DNA from: Daphnia carinata
Taxonomy: Eukaryota > Arthropoda > Branchiopoda > Diplostraca > Daphniidae
Length of the DNA stretch: 64,000 bases
Reading direction: 5' to 3'
NCBI RefSeq assembly: GCF_022539665.2
Contig: NC_081334.1
Location: forward strand, 6,294,424-6,358,423
A model generated the notes under the pieces. That model searched no databases and was not told the DNA's origin. It saw nothing but the letters and a program-made list of their open reading frames with translations. The stretch's first letter is position 1, and each line of letters opens with the position of its first letter. Below, in pieces: positions 44,101 to 59,224 of this stretch. The translations under genes and the position numbers were made by a program.

Positions 44101-46130
44101 CAATCTGATTTTTTCTTATGAACGTGTTAGGCAAGGGGGGAGTGTGTGTGTTAACTCATCCAAAAAATGCGGTTCCATCACGTTTGATGTCGTAGGTGAG
44201 TTTTAATTTTTGAATTACTGTAGTCCATGTGAGTCATTATTTGAATTGAGTTCGTGTTCGGATCGATTTTTCAAGTTTTTTCTTTTTCCATGGATTCGAG
44301 AGATGACGGCTGGATGAGAAGGGTCGAATCCTGTGGGAAATCCTGCAGCTTTTTTCCTTTTTTTTTAGTGCATATCTCTCACACTTTATATATAAAACGT
44401 GCTGCACGCCTTTACTTTATATAGGCAGCAGACGATTGTCAACTTTTTTTTTTTTCTCAATGCCTCGGGAGGCTTTTTGGATGAGCAATGGTGTAGCGGG
44501 GTTGGGAGGGGGGTGGGAGATCGTTTGATTTCCATGCAGCACATCGTGACTTTCTTGTAACTGGATGAAAGATTTCTTTTTGTTGATTGACGTTGTTGGC
44601 TTATTCTGCTGAACAAGTAAAGAAGCGCGTTCTCTATTCTCTCATTTCGTCTGTCAGTATGCCCTCTTTTGTCATCAAAAACTCTATCCTTCAGTTTTTT
44701 TTTTTATTCTTGTTTGGGAGGGTGTATATCCTTCGATGGGAGTCGAGGCAATTAGTTGACACGTGTCGCTTTGCCCTCCCTGGGAGAACAAGTAAAAAGA
44801 AAGGCCATGAAATGAAATAACTCTTACTCGGCGTCGCGGCAACGATTACAATCAAAGACGATATATCACGAACAATAGAGGGGCATACGTAAAGCGTATC
44901 AAGAGGATTACAAAACAAGTTTCTTTAACCCAAAACGATCGATAACAGCCGTCTTTTTTTTTTGTTCGTATCGTTTGTCTATCGGTTTTTTTCGTAATTG
45001 ACGACGCTACCTCTGTTGTGGTCGAGTCATGTGGTACCGTTTGTCTTGATTTTCTGTTGGATGTAAAACACGTACAGGTAGTTGTGGTTGTTTAATTGGT
45101 TGATCCTATTCGCTGAAGGGGTAAGGGGGGAAAGGGGCGCGGTCGTCCTTCTTTGCAACCGGTTGAGCGTGCATTATGTGTAATAGAAAGGGTACGGGGA
45201 GCGGATTGATGACGAGGGATATGCAAATGAAGTGGCTGTTGTCTAACGAAGGGATAGGGGGGGGACGTAAAAATAATTGGTTGCGATTGTGCGTGCGACT
45301 CACTGGGCATTGGTCGGAGAAGCTCATTGGGACCCCTTTGCGAGGGGAGACGTGAAAAAATCGGGAAAAAGGGTTGAGCTCCGAAATAGAATGGATTGAG
45401 GGGAAGGGATTATAAGGCAGGGAGCGTGAGGACGTTGTTGATTGGCTCCGCTCCAATGGCCAGTGATGATGCCCCCGGATTTTTCATTTTCCATGGAGCA
45501 TCTTCATTACGCATCGTATCTAAAGGTGGTGGTGGGCGTCGTCATTAAAACAGAGCGGACTCTTCTCGGAGGATCGTAAAACAAAGATGGTGGATACCCC
45601 GCTCTATTCTCTTTCCAAGGCTGTTTGTTGATTGGTTGATTCGCTTCGCGTGCGTTTTCTCGTCGACTTGATGAAACTGTTGTTGATGAATTCTCGCCCA
45701 AGAGAGAAGGAAAAAGTAATAAGACGAAAAATGTTTCCATTGGTTGTTGCCGAGTAAACAATCCGTTTTGCTAAGGAACGTTAATTAAAGCTTCGTTTCT
45801 TTTGATTTTTTTTTTTTTTTTGCGCTCGAGTTTTGTTCGTCGTTTGTCAATTATTTAAAAAGGAGCTATAGGGAAGTGTGGACGTAATAATTGTAAAGAA
45901 AGATGGCTGCCGTGTTGAAACTTGAAAAACTTTCTTTTGTGTTTTTTCTGTAGACGCGTTGAGTTTCCTACGTAGTGTCTTCCATTTGATAATGGCGTCT
46001 CCTGTTTTTCTCTTTATTGCCTCGCTTTTTTTTTTTTAATGAAGTCTTTATTTTGAGAGGGAGGAGCTTTGTTCGTCGTTTTCTTGATTGGCGTCCGATA
46101 CCCATCGCCAAGTTCTTTGTTTCCCCCTTT

Positions 46131-46150
46131 TTATATATATATATATATAT
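46131..46150 (+). repeat. TA microsatellite
   Basis: About ten TA dinucleotides in T-rich anonymous sequence. Confidence 0.85.
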
Positions 46151-47565
46151 CGAACTCGTTGTTTGCGTCCTCATTCGAAACTTGAACAAAGAAAGTCTCG
46201 CTCTCTTTTTTATTCTGCCTTGACTTTAAAAATCCAATTTTACGAAAGAAAACGAAACAAAAAAAAGGGAATAAAAAGGAGGCCGGAGAAGTCAATAGCC
46301 AAGACTGCATCTATATATTAGACGTCCAATCAGACAATGCATGGCTCGCTCTTCTAGTTTTTTCGTTTCCTATACGTTGTCTATCTCTCATCCTTTTCCA
46401 AGTTTTTCTCTGTTTTAAATCGATCGCACGCGCGCCTTGATATAATCATAGACTTGTCTTTTGCTTACAACTTGAAATAAAACAAATGCAGTAGTACAAA
46501 TTCGCTTGTTTTTCCATGTCATATACGAATAAAAAGAAAAAACATAGGCAAATGAGAAAAAATCGTGGCTCCTAGAGGCGGGGACCTTTCGATCGACTGT
46601 TGTAATAATTCCAAACAACGACAATAACGTCGTACACAGGAGAAGAGAAAAACATGTATTCGAATTACGCATTATAGAGTTTCTCGAGGCAAACATGAAA
46701 GAGACCTATGAGCAATTGGGAAGTGGGAGGGCTTTTTTTTTCTTCTTCTCCTACTTGTACAGTTATATTGCACTCCCCTATTATTCTCTTGGGTTTCATT
46801 TTTTTGTGTGTGTGTTCTCTTTACGTTTTTTTTTGTCTACCCTATGACGTGTCACCGTTATGACGTCAAAGCTCATTAAAAGACACAAATGCTCGCGCCC
46901 GCTTGGGGGAGATGTATTGGACAACGGGATCAAAAAAAAAAGTGGATGGAATAATGTTGTATTACTGTGAGGGGAGAAAAAAAATACCCATCTGGATGTT
47001 TCTGTTCGTTTTCATCATCAAACTTGTATAATGTAATACTTTCCCCTCTTGGTTTTTTTTTCTCCCTTTTTTTTTGGGTGGGTTATGGTCTTTCTCTCAT
47101 TTCGTTCGTTTGGTTTTTTTTTTTTTTTTGGTCCGTCTCGGATGATATGATACACAGAAGGCGGAGAGATTGGGTGGGGGGGCAGTGGGCTCTTGAAGGT
47201 GGAGCCTTGGTGTCATAAGAAATGGACGTTGGGTGAAGGAGGAAAAAGAGCCAATTCCGTTTATGACATCCCCAACGAATCAACGTGGGAGTCGTTGGAC
47301 GAAAGAAGAGAAGAAGTGGGCAGCCGGCGGGAGAAGGGGAGGGGGACTATCATCTACTATATAATAATACTTTTTATTTCACGGAGGAGCTTCCTGTCTT
47401 TGTTTGTTGTGTGTGCCGTACCCCACACGTTAGAATCGTATAAATCACCATAAAAAAAAATCTCAAGCAAGCGAAGTTAGTATAATAGTTCACGTCGTTA
47501 CAATTGGATCATTGATGGGGGGAGGACTGGATGACGTTATACCCGAGATTGACGGATCTGGCCGC

Positions 47566-47600
<35 letters not shown>

Positions 47601-48059
47601 CCATGTCTGTTAACTAGGTCTATTACAAACTTTTTTTGTCATTTGTTGTCTGCTTACACAAACACAAGCTGATTTTTTTTTTGTTGTTGATTCTTTGGGG
47701 AGAACAAGATCAAGGTACCGTTCTTATGCAATCAAATAGTCTCTGTGTTGTGATGAGTGAACCACAGCCCGGAGTAAATCCTTTATTGTAAGTCGGGACT
47801 TTTTTTTTTGGGGGGGGGGAGGGTTTTGATTGCCATGGGAAAGACAATAGAGAGTATACCAATCAGTGCGCACTCTTCGACCGTGTACTCGACTTTTTTT
47901 TTTTTTTCTTTTTCTCCATATGTTGCGTATGATTCATCATCAACAAAAGATGAGACAATTCCTCTGGGGGTTGGCTTAGTTATTAGGAAGACCGACAAAA
48001 AAAATCAATTGGCAATTATATGGGAAAAAGAAAAAAAGTTTGTTTGATTAAATAGCCGA

Positions 48060-48095
<36 letters not shown>

Positions 48096-48305
48096 TCCCG
48101 TTCCTCCCCCCTCTTGCGTTGTTATAATCCTTCGTCCGCGCGCGCGTGTGTAGGTAGAATGCATGGTAATAAGGCCCACAAAAAAAAAAAAAAAAAAAAC
48201 GGTTCTCCCTTCGACGTCTGCGATGGTGATTCTTGTGTATTATAAATGTAGGCCCGTAACGTGTACAAAAAAAATATAACGAGATGTGGTGCGTGTTGTT
48301 TCCGT

Positions 48306-48323
48306 ACACACACACACACACAC
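48306..48323 (+). repeat. CA microsatellite
   Basis: Nine uninterrupted AC dinucleotides. Confidence 0.85.
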
Positions 48324-48804
48324 AGCTTGAATGTAATTAATTACTATCCATCAGATGATGAAGAGTCGCCTTTATTTTTTTTTTCTCCCCCTCGCTACTG
48401 ACGCCCCTTTGGCACGGGCGCCACGTAATAAGTCGACGTGTGTCGTTTTTTTTTTTTTTTCGTTTATTTATTTATTTTTTCTTTACCAGGGGTTCGTTTC
48501 CTTTCATCCATATTCTTGTTCCGTTTTTTTTTTTTTTGCGCCCTTTACCCTCGCTCTTGTAATATTCTCATCCTTTCCATCAGAGTATAGAAAGAGAGAC
48601 TGTACGGTTGTTCACAGGGGGAAGAAGGCAGGGAAGGTTATAATTTATTGCCGGAGCTTTACCGAACCGACGTTTTATTATACGTGTCTGCTTGCTTGTG
48701 TGTTGCGCCCACGATGTCATCATCGCCTGCCGAGAGAAGCTTCTTTTTTTTTTTTTTATTCTTTTCTTGGGTGATGATACACACCAAGTTGTTGTAGTTC
48801 TACA

Positions 48805-48821
48805 AACACACACACACACAC
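48805..48821 (+). repeat. CA microsatellite
   Basis: About eight AC dinucleotides, roughly 500 bases from the previous CA repeat. Confidence 0.8.
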
Positions 48822-49810
48822 CGTGATCCCAAAGATCATCCATTTAGGTCGATCCTTGAAAAAAAAAAAAAAAGAAGGGTCCCTCTTCTTCTTTTCTTGG
48901 ATAATGTCTTTTTATGTGTATTGCTGGAAATATGGTTGTCGTTTTGAGGTTTTTTTGATTGGAAACGAGTCAGGCAATTTGATGGGTAAATTAAAGTTGA
49001 TTGGTTTGATAACGTACGTGCGATAATTTTATTTTATTTTTTTTGAAAACTGAAGTCTCAGGAGCCAAGAGATTTCTGTTTTCGTTTTGCTTTTGACGCT
49101 GGCCCTCTTTTGGCGAGATGGATCGCCGCCATTCTTATTTATTTTTTTTTTTCGCAAGAAAAATTGAGAATCTTAATGTGGGAAGCGAGATGGGAGAGCC
49201 CAGCTTCAGGAGCTTTGGGATTGATTGCTTTGAGCTTCATTGAAGTGGAAAAAAATGAGAAAAAAAAAGTTTGTTTCAACTTTGCAAAAAGGGAAAAAAA
49301 AAATTGTAATTCGGGGGCCAAAAAAAAAGGGTGGGGTAGTTGTATTCGTTAGCAGCGCCACCGCTGCGTCCCATATCGCACCGGCTCCTCCCTTCGGACG
49401 TTGGAGCTCCACCCTTTTCTTTCGCCAACAGACAAATCGCCCTGCGCATTATGAATGCAATTGGAGTAGTAGTTGTACTCTGGTACAACCACTACGCCAA
49501 AAAAAACACAAATTCGCCAATCGTCATCGTCCAAATCGTAGGGGTTACATGTCGCAAAATTGTTCGTTTATTAACAATGCGCATATAATCGTTCACATCA
49601 TCGTTCAAATCATTGACGTTTAAAAAATTCGATAAAAAAGGGGGAAATAAAAAAAAAGTTTTATTACTCGACTCTCGATAAGTCTATTGCATAAATGTAC
49701 ATATATCTGTATATTTTCTAGACGTGATGTCTGGCGCACTTGCAAGCCGCTTTATGAATACCTAATGTATTTTATTATTTTGTCGTTGAGAGAGGGTCGA
49801 GAAACGGACT

Positions 49811-49842
<32 letters not shown>

Positions 49843-52800
49843 TTTTCGTCTATGCATTAGAGAGTGGCTGCTGGTCTTTGGCTCTGCGACTGATTCAATT
49901 TGCCTATATATGCCGTGTGTCTTTTTTTTTCTCTCGCACGGTTCCGTGTGAGGGTCCCTCCCGAAGGGAAAATTGGATTGCGAGATGGCGCGCGTCAAAT
50001 TATGCATTCGGAGCGTGCCACTTTCTTAAAGGCGAGAGTAGTGAACGAGTCTCCGAGTAAAGTCTCCCATCTTTGTTCTTTCTTTGCACAGTGTAAGCTC
50101 ATTGGCTGGTGAAACAAGGGGCCATTCTCGTTGTCAAACCGAATAATAGAAGCCTGCAGCTCTCTCTTTACACGCTCCTTCCTCTTTGCGCCCGAGTCTT
50201 TTGCTGCTATTGCACGATATTTCCTCGTGTCCGTTTGAGGATTTTATTTCACGATCTCATTTTCTAGTTTCATTTCACGTATCAAAAGAATGAGTATCTC
50301 TGACGACAACTCAATTCTTCGTCTCTCTTTGCTATTTGCTTTGCTTGTATCTGGAATATCTCGGATTTCGATATATATATGGAGGACGTCCGGAATGCCA
50401 AGGCAAATGCAAATCATTCCGCCATTTTTTTTTTTTTTTTTTTTTTTTTTCCTTCCCTCTTTTGTTGAACAAAATGACGTTGTCATCATCATCCGTCTAC
50501 TGTAAATATACATGCACGACAAAAAAGAAGGGGTCTGCATCAGTCTAGGCAAACATTGATCGCTGGACGGAGGATGGAAAGAAAAAAAATTGGATGGTTT
50601 TTTTTTTTTTTTTTTTTTTTTTTTGGGTTATGTGGACAACGACGAAGAGGAGGCGTCCGGCTGCAAATCGAAATCGATAATTGAGTTTGGGAAGATGGGG
50701 AGAAAAAAAAAAGAAGCGCATAGTTAAGGACGGGGTAGAATGAAGAATAAAGAAATAGTTTGGCTAGCCGCATGTAGTTCTCAATATATTTTGCCCCGTT
50801 TAAATAAAAGATCGAGAAAAAAAAAAAAGGCTAGTGTTTGCCACGTCAAGTTTTTTTTTTTTCTTTGCTCCCTGCTGCCTACTGCGATTGCCACCTTAAT
50901 ATTTCACGTCCAGTCGAGTGAGTCGCCGGTCCGTAGCAAAAAACTAAAGCTGATTTTTGTTCTTTTTTCTTTTTTAATCTCTTGCGTCTTTTATTGTCGT
51001 TTCTCCCTGGGCCTTTAACTTTTCTTTTTTAAAATCTGGCGCTTTGGTAGGAAAAATGCAATCAAAAGAAGAAGCGAAAGAGTCAATCCACCATCCAATC
51101 ATTTCACTTAAATAAAACACATCTCTACGAACCAAACAAACGAGAGCCACTATGTACACACACACAGACACACACAGCCCTTGTCTCATTAAGAATCGAT
51201 TGCCTTCGCTCGTGTACACACACGAGCATCGGCTCTTTCATTGGTCCAGCCACCGTTTGTTTTTGTTTTCCCTCTTTTTCAATCAAGAATATCTGCCAAA
51301 TCCCTTTGTCTCTTTGATTTTTCCTTGGCCCCCTCCAATCTCATCAATCTCGAATCAAAAGACCCCATTGGCCGGTGGTCCCCCCCCCCCCCCATTGACG
51401 TCATTGAATTTTACTCGACTAAAGGAGAAATCGATTTTTTTTTCCTTCTCCATTTGTAAGAGGATTGGAGACCTTCCTATTTGCATTTATCCTCGTCCCT
51501 TATGGACAAACTTTAACCCATTGCAGTAATGAAAAGTTGTTTATCTTATTGTTGCGATGGCGCACACACGCACAAAACGGAAAAAAAAAATAAAGCGCAA
51601 AACTTTTTTTTTTCTTGTTTTTTTTTTTTCATCGTAAAATGGCGGAAATGATGGCATAAATCATCGGCTTTTCCCTACCCGCGAGTCGCAGCTTTTTACC
51701 CCTTTCTTTTTTTATTATTATTATAATACAACAACAAGGACAACTCTTTTAATGGTCGATAAATAAAATATTCGTGAAAGAGGAGGGCCACAACAAAACT
51801 GCCACGATTGCTAAAAGGATAGCGTTCAACGAAAAATAATAACAAACGAGCTGCAAGCCTTATTTACAATCAAACCGTTTTTTTTTTTTAATAGTCCAAA
51901 CTGCGGTGAAAATCATGAGGCGGGCAGGTCCATTTTTGGGGATTCTCGGCGAGGGTACCCTGATGTAAAATGAACGCGTGAATTTGATTGGTTGCTATTG
52001 AAAAAACATACAGCAGGGCGTGAAAGCATTGCTAAAATTTTGTTTCTTTCTCTTTTTTTTTTTTTGGGTTGAAGCCATCAGCAAATCAAACGGTCATTCA
52101 AGTCTCGAATTTCGCTGGTACAGCACCCCCCCCCCCCCCCCTCCCAATATAGTCTTTGTTGCCCAGTCCTATATAATCGTTTCTTTCCAATTTTGACCGG
52201 ATGAAAATCAAATCATCAACAACAAGCGAGTAGCAAATGACGGATGAAAAAGAAGAAGAATCATGTGAATGATTCATGTCGGCTGCCTAAAAATTGTCTA
52301 CGGTCTATGAAAGCTGCAAATCCGATTTGAAAAAAAAAAAAGTGCGGGAGGGGAAGCCAGTCACGCTGACATGACTGGAGCGTATAAGAGTGTCTCTCTA
52401 TAAGAGCCATTTCTGGGTGGCAGGTTTCATTTGCTAGATCCCTGGTTTTTTCTTTTTCTCCATCTTTTTACTTGCACTCAACTGCCATCCAACGGAAACG
52501 ACGAGTTCGTGCCCTCCTAAACCAAACGTCTTTATACGTCGAAGGGGGTAGAGCCGGCAAAAGTCAACAACAACAAAACAGTCAGTAACCCACCCTCCAA
52601 AAGAAAGAAAAAAAAAAATAAAGAGAAAGGAATCAAGATTCCCGCGGGAGTCGTGCACACAGCCGACGTCAGTTAACCCTCTCTTTTTTTTTTCTTTCTC
52701 TCAATACATTATGATAACCCTCGTCTTTCAGTTTCCATGGCAACTAAGAGCAGTTTGAAATGATCCCATTTTTATACGAGTTCGATAAAATTTATTCTTT

Positions 52801-53116
52801 CACCCCCTCTCTCTCCCACACCCCCAATGTTTGAATGTGCATAAAATTATTGACTCAGGCCACTATTTTTTTTTGTATGTGGCCCTAACTACACAAACTC
52901 TTTCTTTTGATGATAAAATGATATTTTAATTCAGTTTGCTTAATTGGGTTGAGGAAATTCAAGATCTTGACTTTTTGAATAGTCTTTGAAGGCGTCGATG
53001 GAGTGGGGGAGTATCTTTCACATTTTTTTTTTTTGGCGTCATTTTCTTCTTTCAATTAGAGAAAGGCGCGTGTTTTGAAATTAACTCTACGCTCCTAATA
53101 ACCTCGTTCCCCGCTC

Positions 53117-53118
<2 letters not shown>

Positions 53119-53154
<36 letters not shown>
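53119..53154 (+). repeat. CA microsatellite, 18 units
   Basis: The longest dinucleotide CA repeat in the window, uninterrupted over 36 bases and likely polymorphic. Confidence 0.95.
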
Positions 53155-53155
<1 letters not shown>

Positions 53156-55688
53156 GAAATTGCTAGTCGAATTTGTATATAGACACAGGCGCTGTAGAGA
53201 GAATAAAAGGATCTCTCAGATGTTGACATGGCGAGTTCATTAGTAGCTAGTTTGCTGTATCGCTCCTGGTCTCTCTTTCTCTCTCTGTGTGTGTATGTTC
53301 AGAATGTGGAACCGGGTTGTTGACATCTGGCAGCAGCTCATTAAAAAAAAACTCCGAGTCCAACTTCTTTTTTTTTTTTTTGCTCGTCTTCTACCCCTCG
53401 GCATCTCAACTTGTTTCGCGTTACATTTAAGATGGATGACACGATCAAGAGTTTTTCCTTTTTTTTTTAAATGGGAAAAGTTCTTGTGATGTTGTTGATG
53501 AGACCGTTGCAACAGGAATCAAACCGAATATGTATCTATGATGTATTTTTATCTATAAATAAAGATCAGGTGGGAGGGAGACGGGGCGGGTTTGTGAAAG
53601 GCGAGAGAAGAAACTGTGGAGATGTTTTATTTATTATTTTTTTTTTCTTGCTCGTTGATTATCGGACGCTGGAGTGGTGGGATAAGAGTCGTCGCTGTCG
53701 GGGATTGCATTCGATTCGCTCTGTGATGAAGAATAACGATCGGTCGATTTATTTCCATCAGAAAACGGTGGCGGTCGTGTAGCAAAAGTCTATCGCCTGA
53801 TAAGCGATAATAAAGACATTGCGAGCCAAGTCAAATGTCGAAGCCATATAACGTTCTTGATTTATATATAGGGGGACGCGCGTGTTGTTGTGTTTGTTTG
53901 TTGCTTTTCTTTTTTCGATTTTGTTTTTTTCTAGCGGCCAAAACAAAAGAGAAAAAGCCAAAGCGAACTTGTGTCATTCAGGTCGGCCTGCATCTTGTCT
54001 ATATCCATTTCAATGGATATATTGCATTATAGTCTACGACCCGAATTGAAATGGGAAAGGAGAAGGGAAATAAAAAAAAAAAAAAAAAAAACTGGGCGGG
54101 AGCGTTGGTGGTGGCGCCACTTGATAAGTGGCAGCAGGTATTATCAGTCCATGTCAATTAGACGGGATCAGGATCCACTCTTTGCATCCTCTCCAGGGTC
54201 GTCGTTGTCGTAGACATTCTTTGGAGAAAACGGATTCTCTGGGTTCTTTTTTTTTTTTTTTTTTTTTTAAACAAAAAGGGAACGCGTCAATAAATATTAA
54301 AATAAAAAAGGATGGGATATTTGCATATTTGGTGTAGATGAGCGCGCGTGCGCTGCCGTTATCGGGAGGAAGGACAAGAAGAAAAAAACGAAATGAAGTT
54401 TGCATACGTCAAGGGCGTCTCGCTGGCAAACTCAATTAATGCCACGACGACGACGCTGACGACGCGCATCCAATAGATTCGAAGGAGGGGGGGGGGGTTG
54501 ATGATTATTTTTGTATTTAAAAAAAAAAAAAAAGAGAGTAGACGACGCTTTGGCTCTTATTTACACGGACGGAGCTGATTGGCTCTTGCGACTTGATGAT
54601 GATGTGGCCCCCGCTTCTCTAGTTGCTTCTTTTCGTCTCCTATCAACGCATCATCAAACCTAATTGGGGCAGAGTTCTACTCCTCCTCTTCTGTTGGCGT
54701 TCTTTTATTAGACTATGTAGCGTTTTTTTTTTTTTTTTTTTTTTTTCTTTTTCACCATTTCACATGCTTATTTTCTCCTTTATCTCCCCATTTTCCCTCC
54801 TTTTTATTATTTCGCATTCATTAATAACGAAGAGAAAAAGAAGTGGAGGATAATTCCTGTTGACTCGGTCCCTGTTGACTCGAAGAGTGTCGTCGTCGTC
54901 AACAAGAATTTTTTTTTTCCTTGATGAAATTTCTTTGCCGTCGGTTCTATACTCCCCGACAATGTTATTTCGAGCTCATCATTTGAGAGAGATGCTTTGA
55001 CATTAGACTCTTTTTCCTATTTTTTTTTTTTTAATATGCTGCTACTCGGTGACATCTGTTACGAGCTAATAGCTTTTATTTTTGTTAAAGACTTGTTTTT
55101 TGTGCATTTTTTTATTCTGAGTCCCTTTTCTTTTCTTTTTTTTTTTTTTTGTGAATAACAAGTGGATCACGGGTCATCTTTTTTATTTATTTTTACCACA
55201 TATGCGCCCCGGCAGAATGATGCGCTCACTCAGGAAAATGGCCGAAAGCCAATTAGGATCGTATTGTTGGTTATCACCTCGTATAGTGCAACGGCTTCGA
55301 CGTCGCGAGAGCGTGATGCAGATGGTCGTGAAGAGGATCGCCTTTCCCTGTTTTTTTTTTTGCCACTCGTAAAAGTGCGGTCGAAAGAACAAAAAAAAAA
55401 TTGGGGTGGGCGCGTCAAATAAGATGATACCCCCGACAGCAAAGAAAAAAAAAAAGAATAATAATACCCCAAGCAAGGAGGACAGTTCGTGTGTCTGAGA
55501 TGACGATACTTTATGACTAATCTGATCGGGATGGAGATGCATTAGAGGGGGGGAAGGGGGGGCACGACGCCGCAAGTCCAATTTCCTTCGTTCGTTCCTC
55601 ATCATCTTCTTACGGACAAGTCCTGGGAGGGCGGGTATAGGCGATATTACTATGGCAGCCAAGAAGCACTTACACACGACAAAGCGAA

Positions 55689-55706
55689 CAGAGAGAGAGA
55701 GAGAGA
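55689..55706 (+). repeat. AG microsatellite
   Basis: Nine AG units, matching the GAGAG core bound by GAGA-type factors in insects; no functional evidence. Confidence 0.85.
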
Positions 55707-57732
55707 GGGACTATGATATGGATCTTTAGGAGAAGAAGAAGAAAAAAAAAAAAACAAGCGAGAGAAGAGAGATGATTGCCTTCCAACTGAGAATTGCATC
55801 CGAGCAAGCGCTGTGGGAGGATGCTAGTAGAATAACTACTCGTGTTGGTACTATCTCTACCTATAGGCAGATAGGCTAACGCGTACACACACAAACTATG
55901 TAACGTTTTTTTCTTTTTGATGGCGTCTTTTATTCTTCCCCTCATTTTTTTTTTTTTTTTTTTTTTTTTTTGGTGAGGGAGATTTTGTCTTCCCCCTTTT
56001 TTTTTGTCTGGGTGTGGGGGTTGAAATCATCGAGTCCACTCGTGGCGTCCTTTTTTTTTTCTTTCATTTTTTTTTTGTATTACGAGGAAGAGAAAGAGGC
56101 CCATCCCGGATGTTATATAGATCCGTACGCTTTCGATCTTTATATGATGCATCAGCGCCCCTGCTTTTTTTTTTCTAGTTTGCTTCTACTTCTTAAGTCG
56201 ATGACGTCCATCGTTCTCATCTTGCGTCCAATCTTCTGCAATAATAACGTTTTTTGTTTTTGTTTTCTCCTTTGCCCATTTTTTTTTTTTTGTTGAATTG
56301 AAGTTTTATGTGCGGAAAAAAAAAAAAAACAAAGAACGTTTGAAGACCGGGAATGGTTGTACTATGCATCTAATTTTAATAATACATTCACGATGATATG
56401 CGAGCTGCGTATATACAAGGCTTATTACATCCCGACGTATGTACGCAGAGTAAATATTGTTCTGTATCGTAAAGAAATTGGGGTACCCTGGAACGCCGCA
56501 AGGTTCGCTTTTTCTTGAATAGCAAAAAAAAAAAAAAAAAATGGGTGCAGTTTTTATGTATGTATTTCTAATAGAAATTTATTTATTAAAAAAAAATTAA
56601 TTTAAAAAAAAAGAATCCTTTTTTTTTTTGCTGTTGTCTTCCCTGGAATTGGGGCTAGGGTGAGATTGTGCGCCGATGGGATATTATAAAAGCATTGATC
56701 GGTGGATATCTTTGATGTTGATCTTTTTCTCTCTTATTCTCTATACTTTTTTTTTTTAAGGGGGGGGGGGGGGGGAGATATGCGTTGCCCGAGAGGAGGA
56801 AAGTGGAAATGAGAAAATAGCCAGCTGTGTGCATAGAGCTGCTCGCTTATTGGACCTTGAAGCGTCGTCGCCATATACTCCTATTTCTGGCAGGGAGTGG
56901 GGGGGGGATATCTTTCATGGGTGGGAGTTCTCCCTCACCCTTTTCTTTTTTCCTGCGTCCTCTATGTGCTTCATTCTACTGGGATAGAGAGAACGGTCCA
57001 ATGGCCTCGTCTGATTAGCCGCCCGCACTCAGCATGCGCTCACGGACGCGCACCCCACCCACCGACGCCCACTTTGCTTAAGACCTCCATCTTGCACCCA
57101 ACCCCTTTAACTCTCTTTCTCCCAAAAGGCTTGCGTCCCTCCTCGTGTCCTTTATCTCTACACTCTTCGTTACATTTCTTATTAGAGTCCACTCTGCATG
57201 CATGTTGTTTCCCATCCCTCTTTCTCTCAGAGTTTTGTCCTCTCTCTCTCTCCTATTTAAAAGTCCTCTCTCCCCCCCCCCCCGTCCTTTTCTCCTCGGG
57301 ACTAACTCGATTTTTTTTTTCCTTCATCTCCTCTCTTACGTCTTTTTTTTATTTAAAACTGCTCGAGTTTTTTTTTTTCCTCTGCTAAAACGAAACGCCT
57401 GGCCGCCGCCATCATGGAATTGAAAGGGTCTTTTTTTTTCTTCTTTTTTATATTGCGTATATCAGTGTTTTTTTTTTTTGTTTAGTTGGGGGGGGGGATA
57501 CGTCAGGCGGAGGGACTGGACTGGTCGTCATGACATTTCTCTTCGTTATCGAGAAAGAACAAAAAAAAAAAAAAAAAAATCGAAAGGAGGGGCTTATAAT
57601 ATCGCACGCGCACGGTTTGTTATTTTGAAATATAATTCAAATTCTTTTGATCTTTGAACAGCAACGTTGTCGGCTTTAAGTAAAAAAAAAATGGGGGGAG
57701 GGAAAGAGGAGGTTAGGATCCCGCGGGACTCG

Positions 57733-57753
57733 ACACACACACACACACACACA
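57733..57753 (+). repeat. CA microsatellite
   Basis: About ten AC units in anonymous sequence. Confidence 0.85.
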
Positions 57754-57950
57754 TAGAAGACAGCCGGGACTGGGTTTGGAAAGAAGAATGGAAAGGCGGT
57801 AGTGCGCGCAAATTTCATTTCCAAACTGCACTATACAATTCCCTCCCTCCCAACTACTTTTTTCTTCTCTTTTTCCATTTATATTTATATAAATGTGTTC
57901 GTATTGTACACACATGCGACATTTATATTATAACTTCTTTTGATCTCGGA

Positions 57951-57987
<37 letters not shown>

Positions 57988-59188
57988 TTTCTCCTTTTTT
58001 TTATATTTCTTTTGAAAAGTTGTGCAGCACGCACTGGCCAGTTTGATAAATTTCTTCTTTCAAGAATGGGCAGCGCGTGAAATTGCCTTTCTCCCGTTAA
58101 ATTAACTTTTGTTCTTTCTTCCTACGCGTTTGCCCAAGTAGTTTTCTTTCAAAATTAACCACCAAAGTCAACGTGATTGATTTGTTTCACCTATACATTT
58201 GAAAAGAATTTTTCGCCCAAGTTTGTTGATTTTTGCTTTTAGAGTTCCCAAACACGTTGGTTTCGTTGAAACGATAGCCAAACTGAAATGCTTTATGAAT
58301 TTACATGTTAAATAGTAGTCAGCGGCATGCCGTTAGTGGTAGCCAACGCCCTTGATGTGGTATCGAACGATTCTGGCCCTAGCCGCAATTGAAATTGTTG
58401 TTTTGTTTTCTTCCCAATTCCGACAATTTTCGTGTCCAAACTCAATTGGGCGGCCCCAACGCGTACGCTGAGTCCGTACGCCATTTCGGTTGTGTATCTG
58501 TATTATAGATTGGATCGTGATTGCGCATATCAATTGAATTATGCATACGTGCAGTATCCAAGTAGCCATGGCGAGGGACATGCAGCGTACGCGCCATCTT
58601 TGATCTGGGCAGGATGTAGAAGGGAAGATCGGAAATGAAAGAGAAAGGGTGGGGTGGCTGAGAGGCGAATTGAAATGTTGAGGGAAAAATATTTAAATAT
58701 ATATATTTTTTTTTTGTATAAAAAATAATCAGATTGGAAAGCTGCCTGCCGGACGAGGTGGACGTGCTCTGAGCCCTATTCGTTATTACATGTATATCGG
58801 GAAAGAGGATGGTTGGGTGGCTGATGTGTGGGGTCGGGTGGTGGAGAGTTGAGAGAGGAGGGATAGGTTTAAATTTTCATTTCTTTTGATTCCGGATTTT
58901 CCATGATGGGCTCCGACAACACAAAACTTTGCCTCGTTTGTGCTGTGTTGCCCCGTGGCCGGCCGTGGTTGTCCGTTCGTCCATAGAGTCAAGGAAACGA
59001 AGCAAAAAAAAAAAAGAGGGTGGCTGGGATGGGTGGGAAGGAGATGGTGCAGAGTGATTGAAATACAAGAATAAGGGGAGCGAAAGACGCTGCTTTGCAA
59101 AGGAAAAAAAAAAAAAAATACTAGAAAAAAAAAAAGAAATGTATGTATACCCCTTCCGGATGATGGATGGAATAAAGTTTATTCCTTT

Positions 59189-59224
<36 letters not shown>

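Noticed and set aside
57396-57470. A strong-looking start context (GCCGCCATCATGG) opening a short frame
   Set aside because: The frame quickly becomes a Phe-rich translation of T runs and stops; no homology or splicing support.
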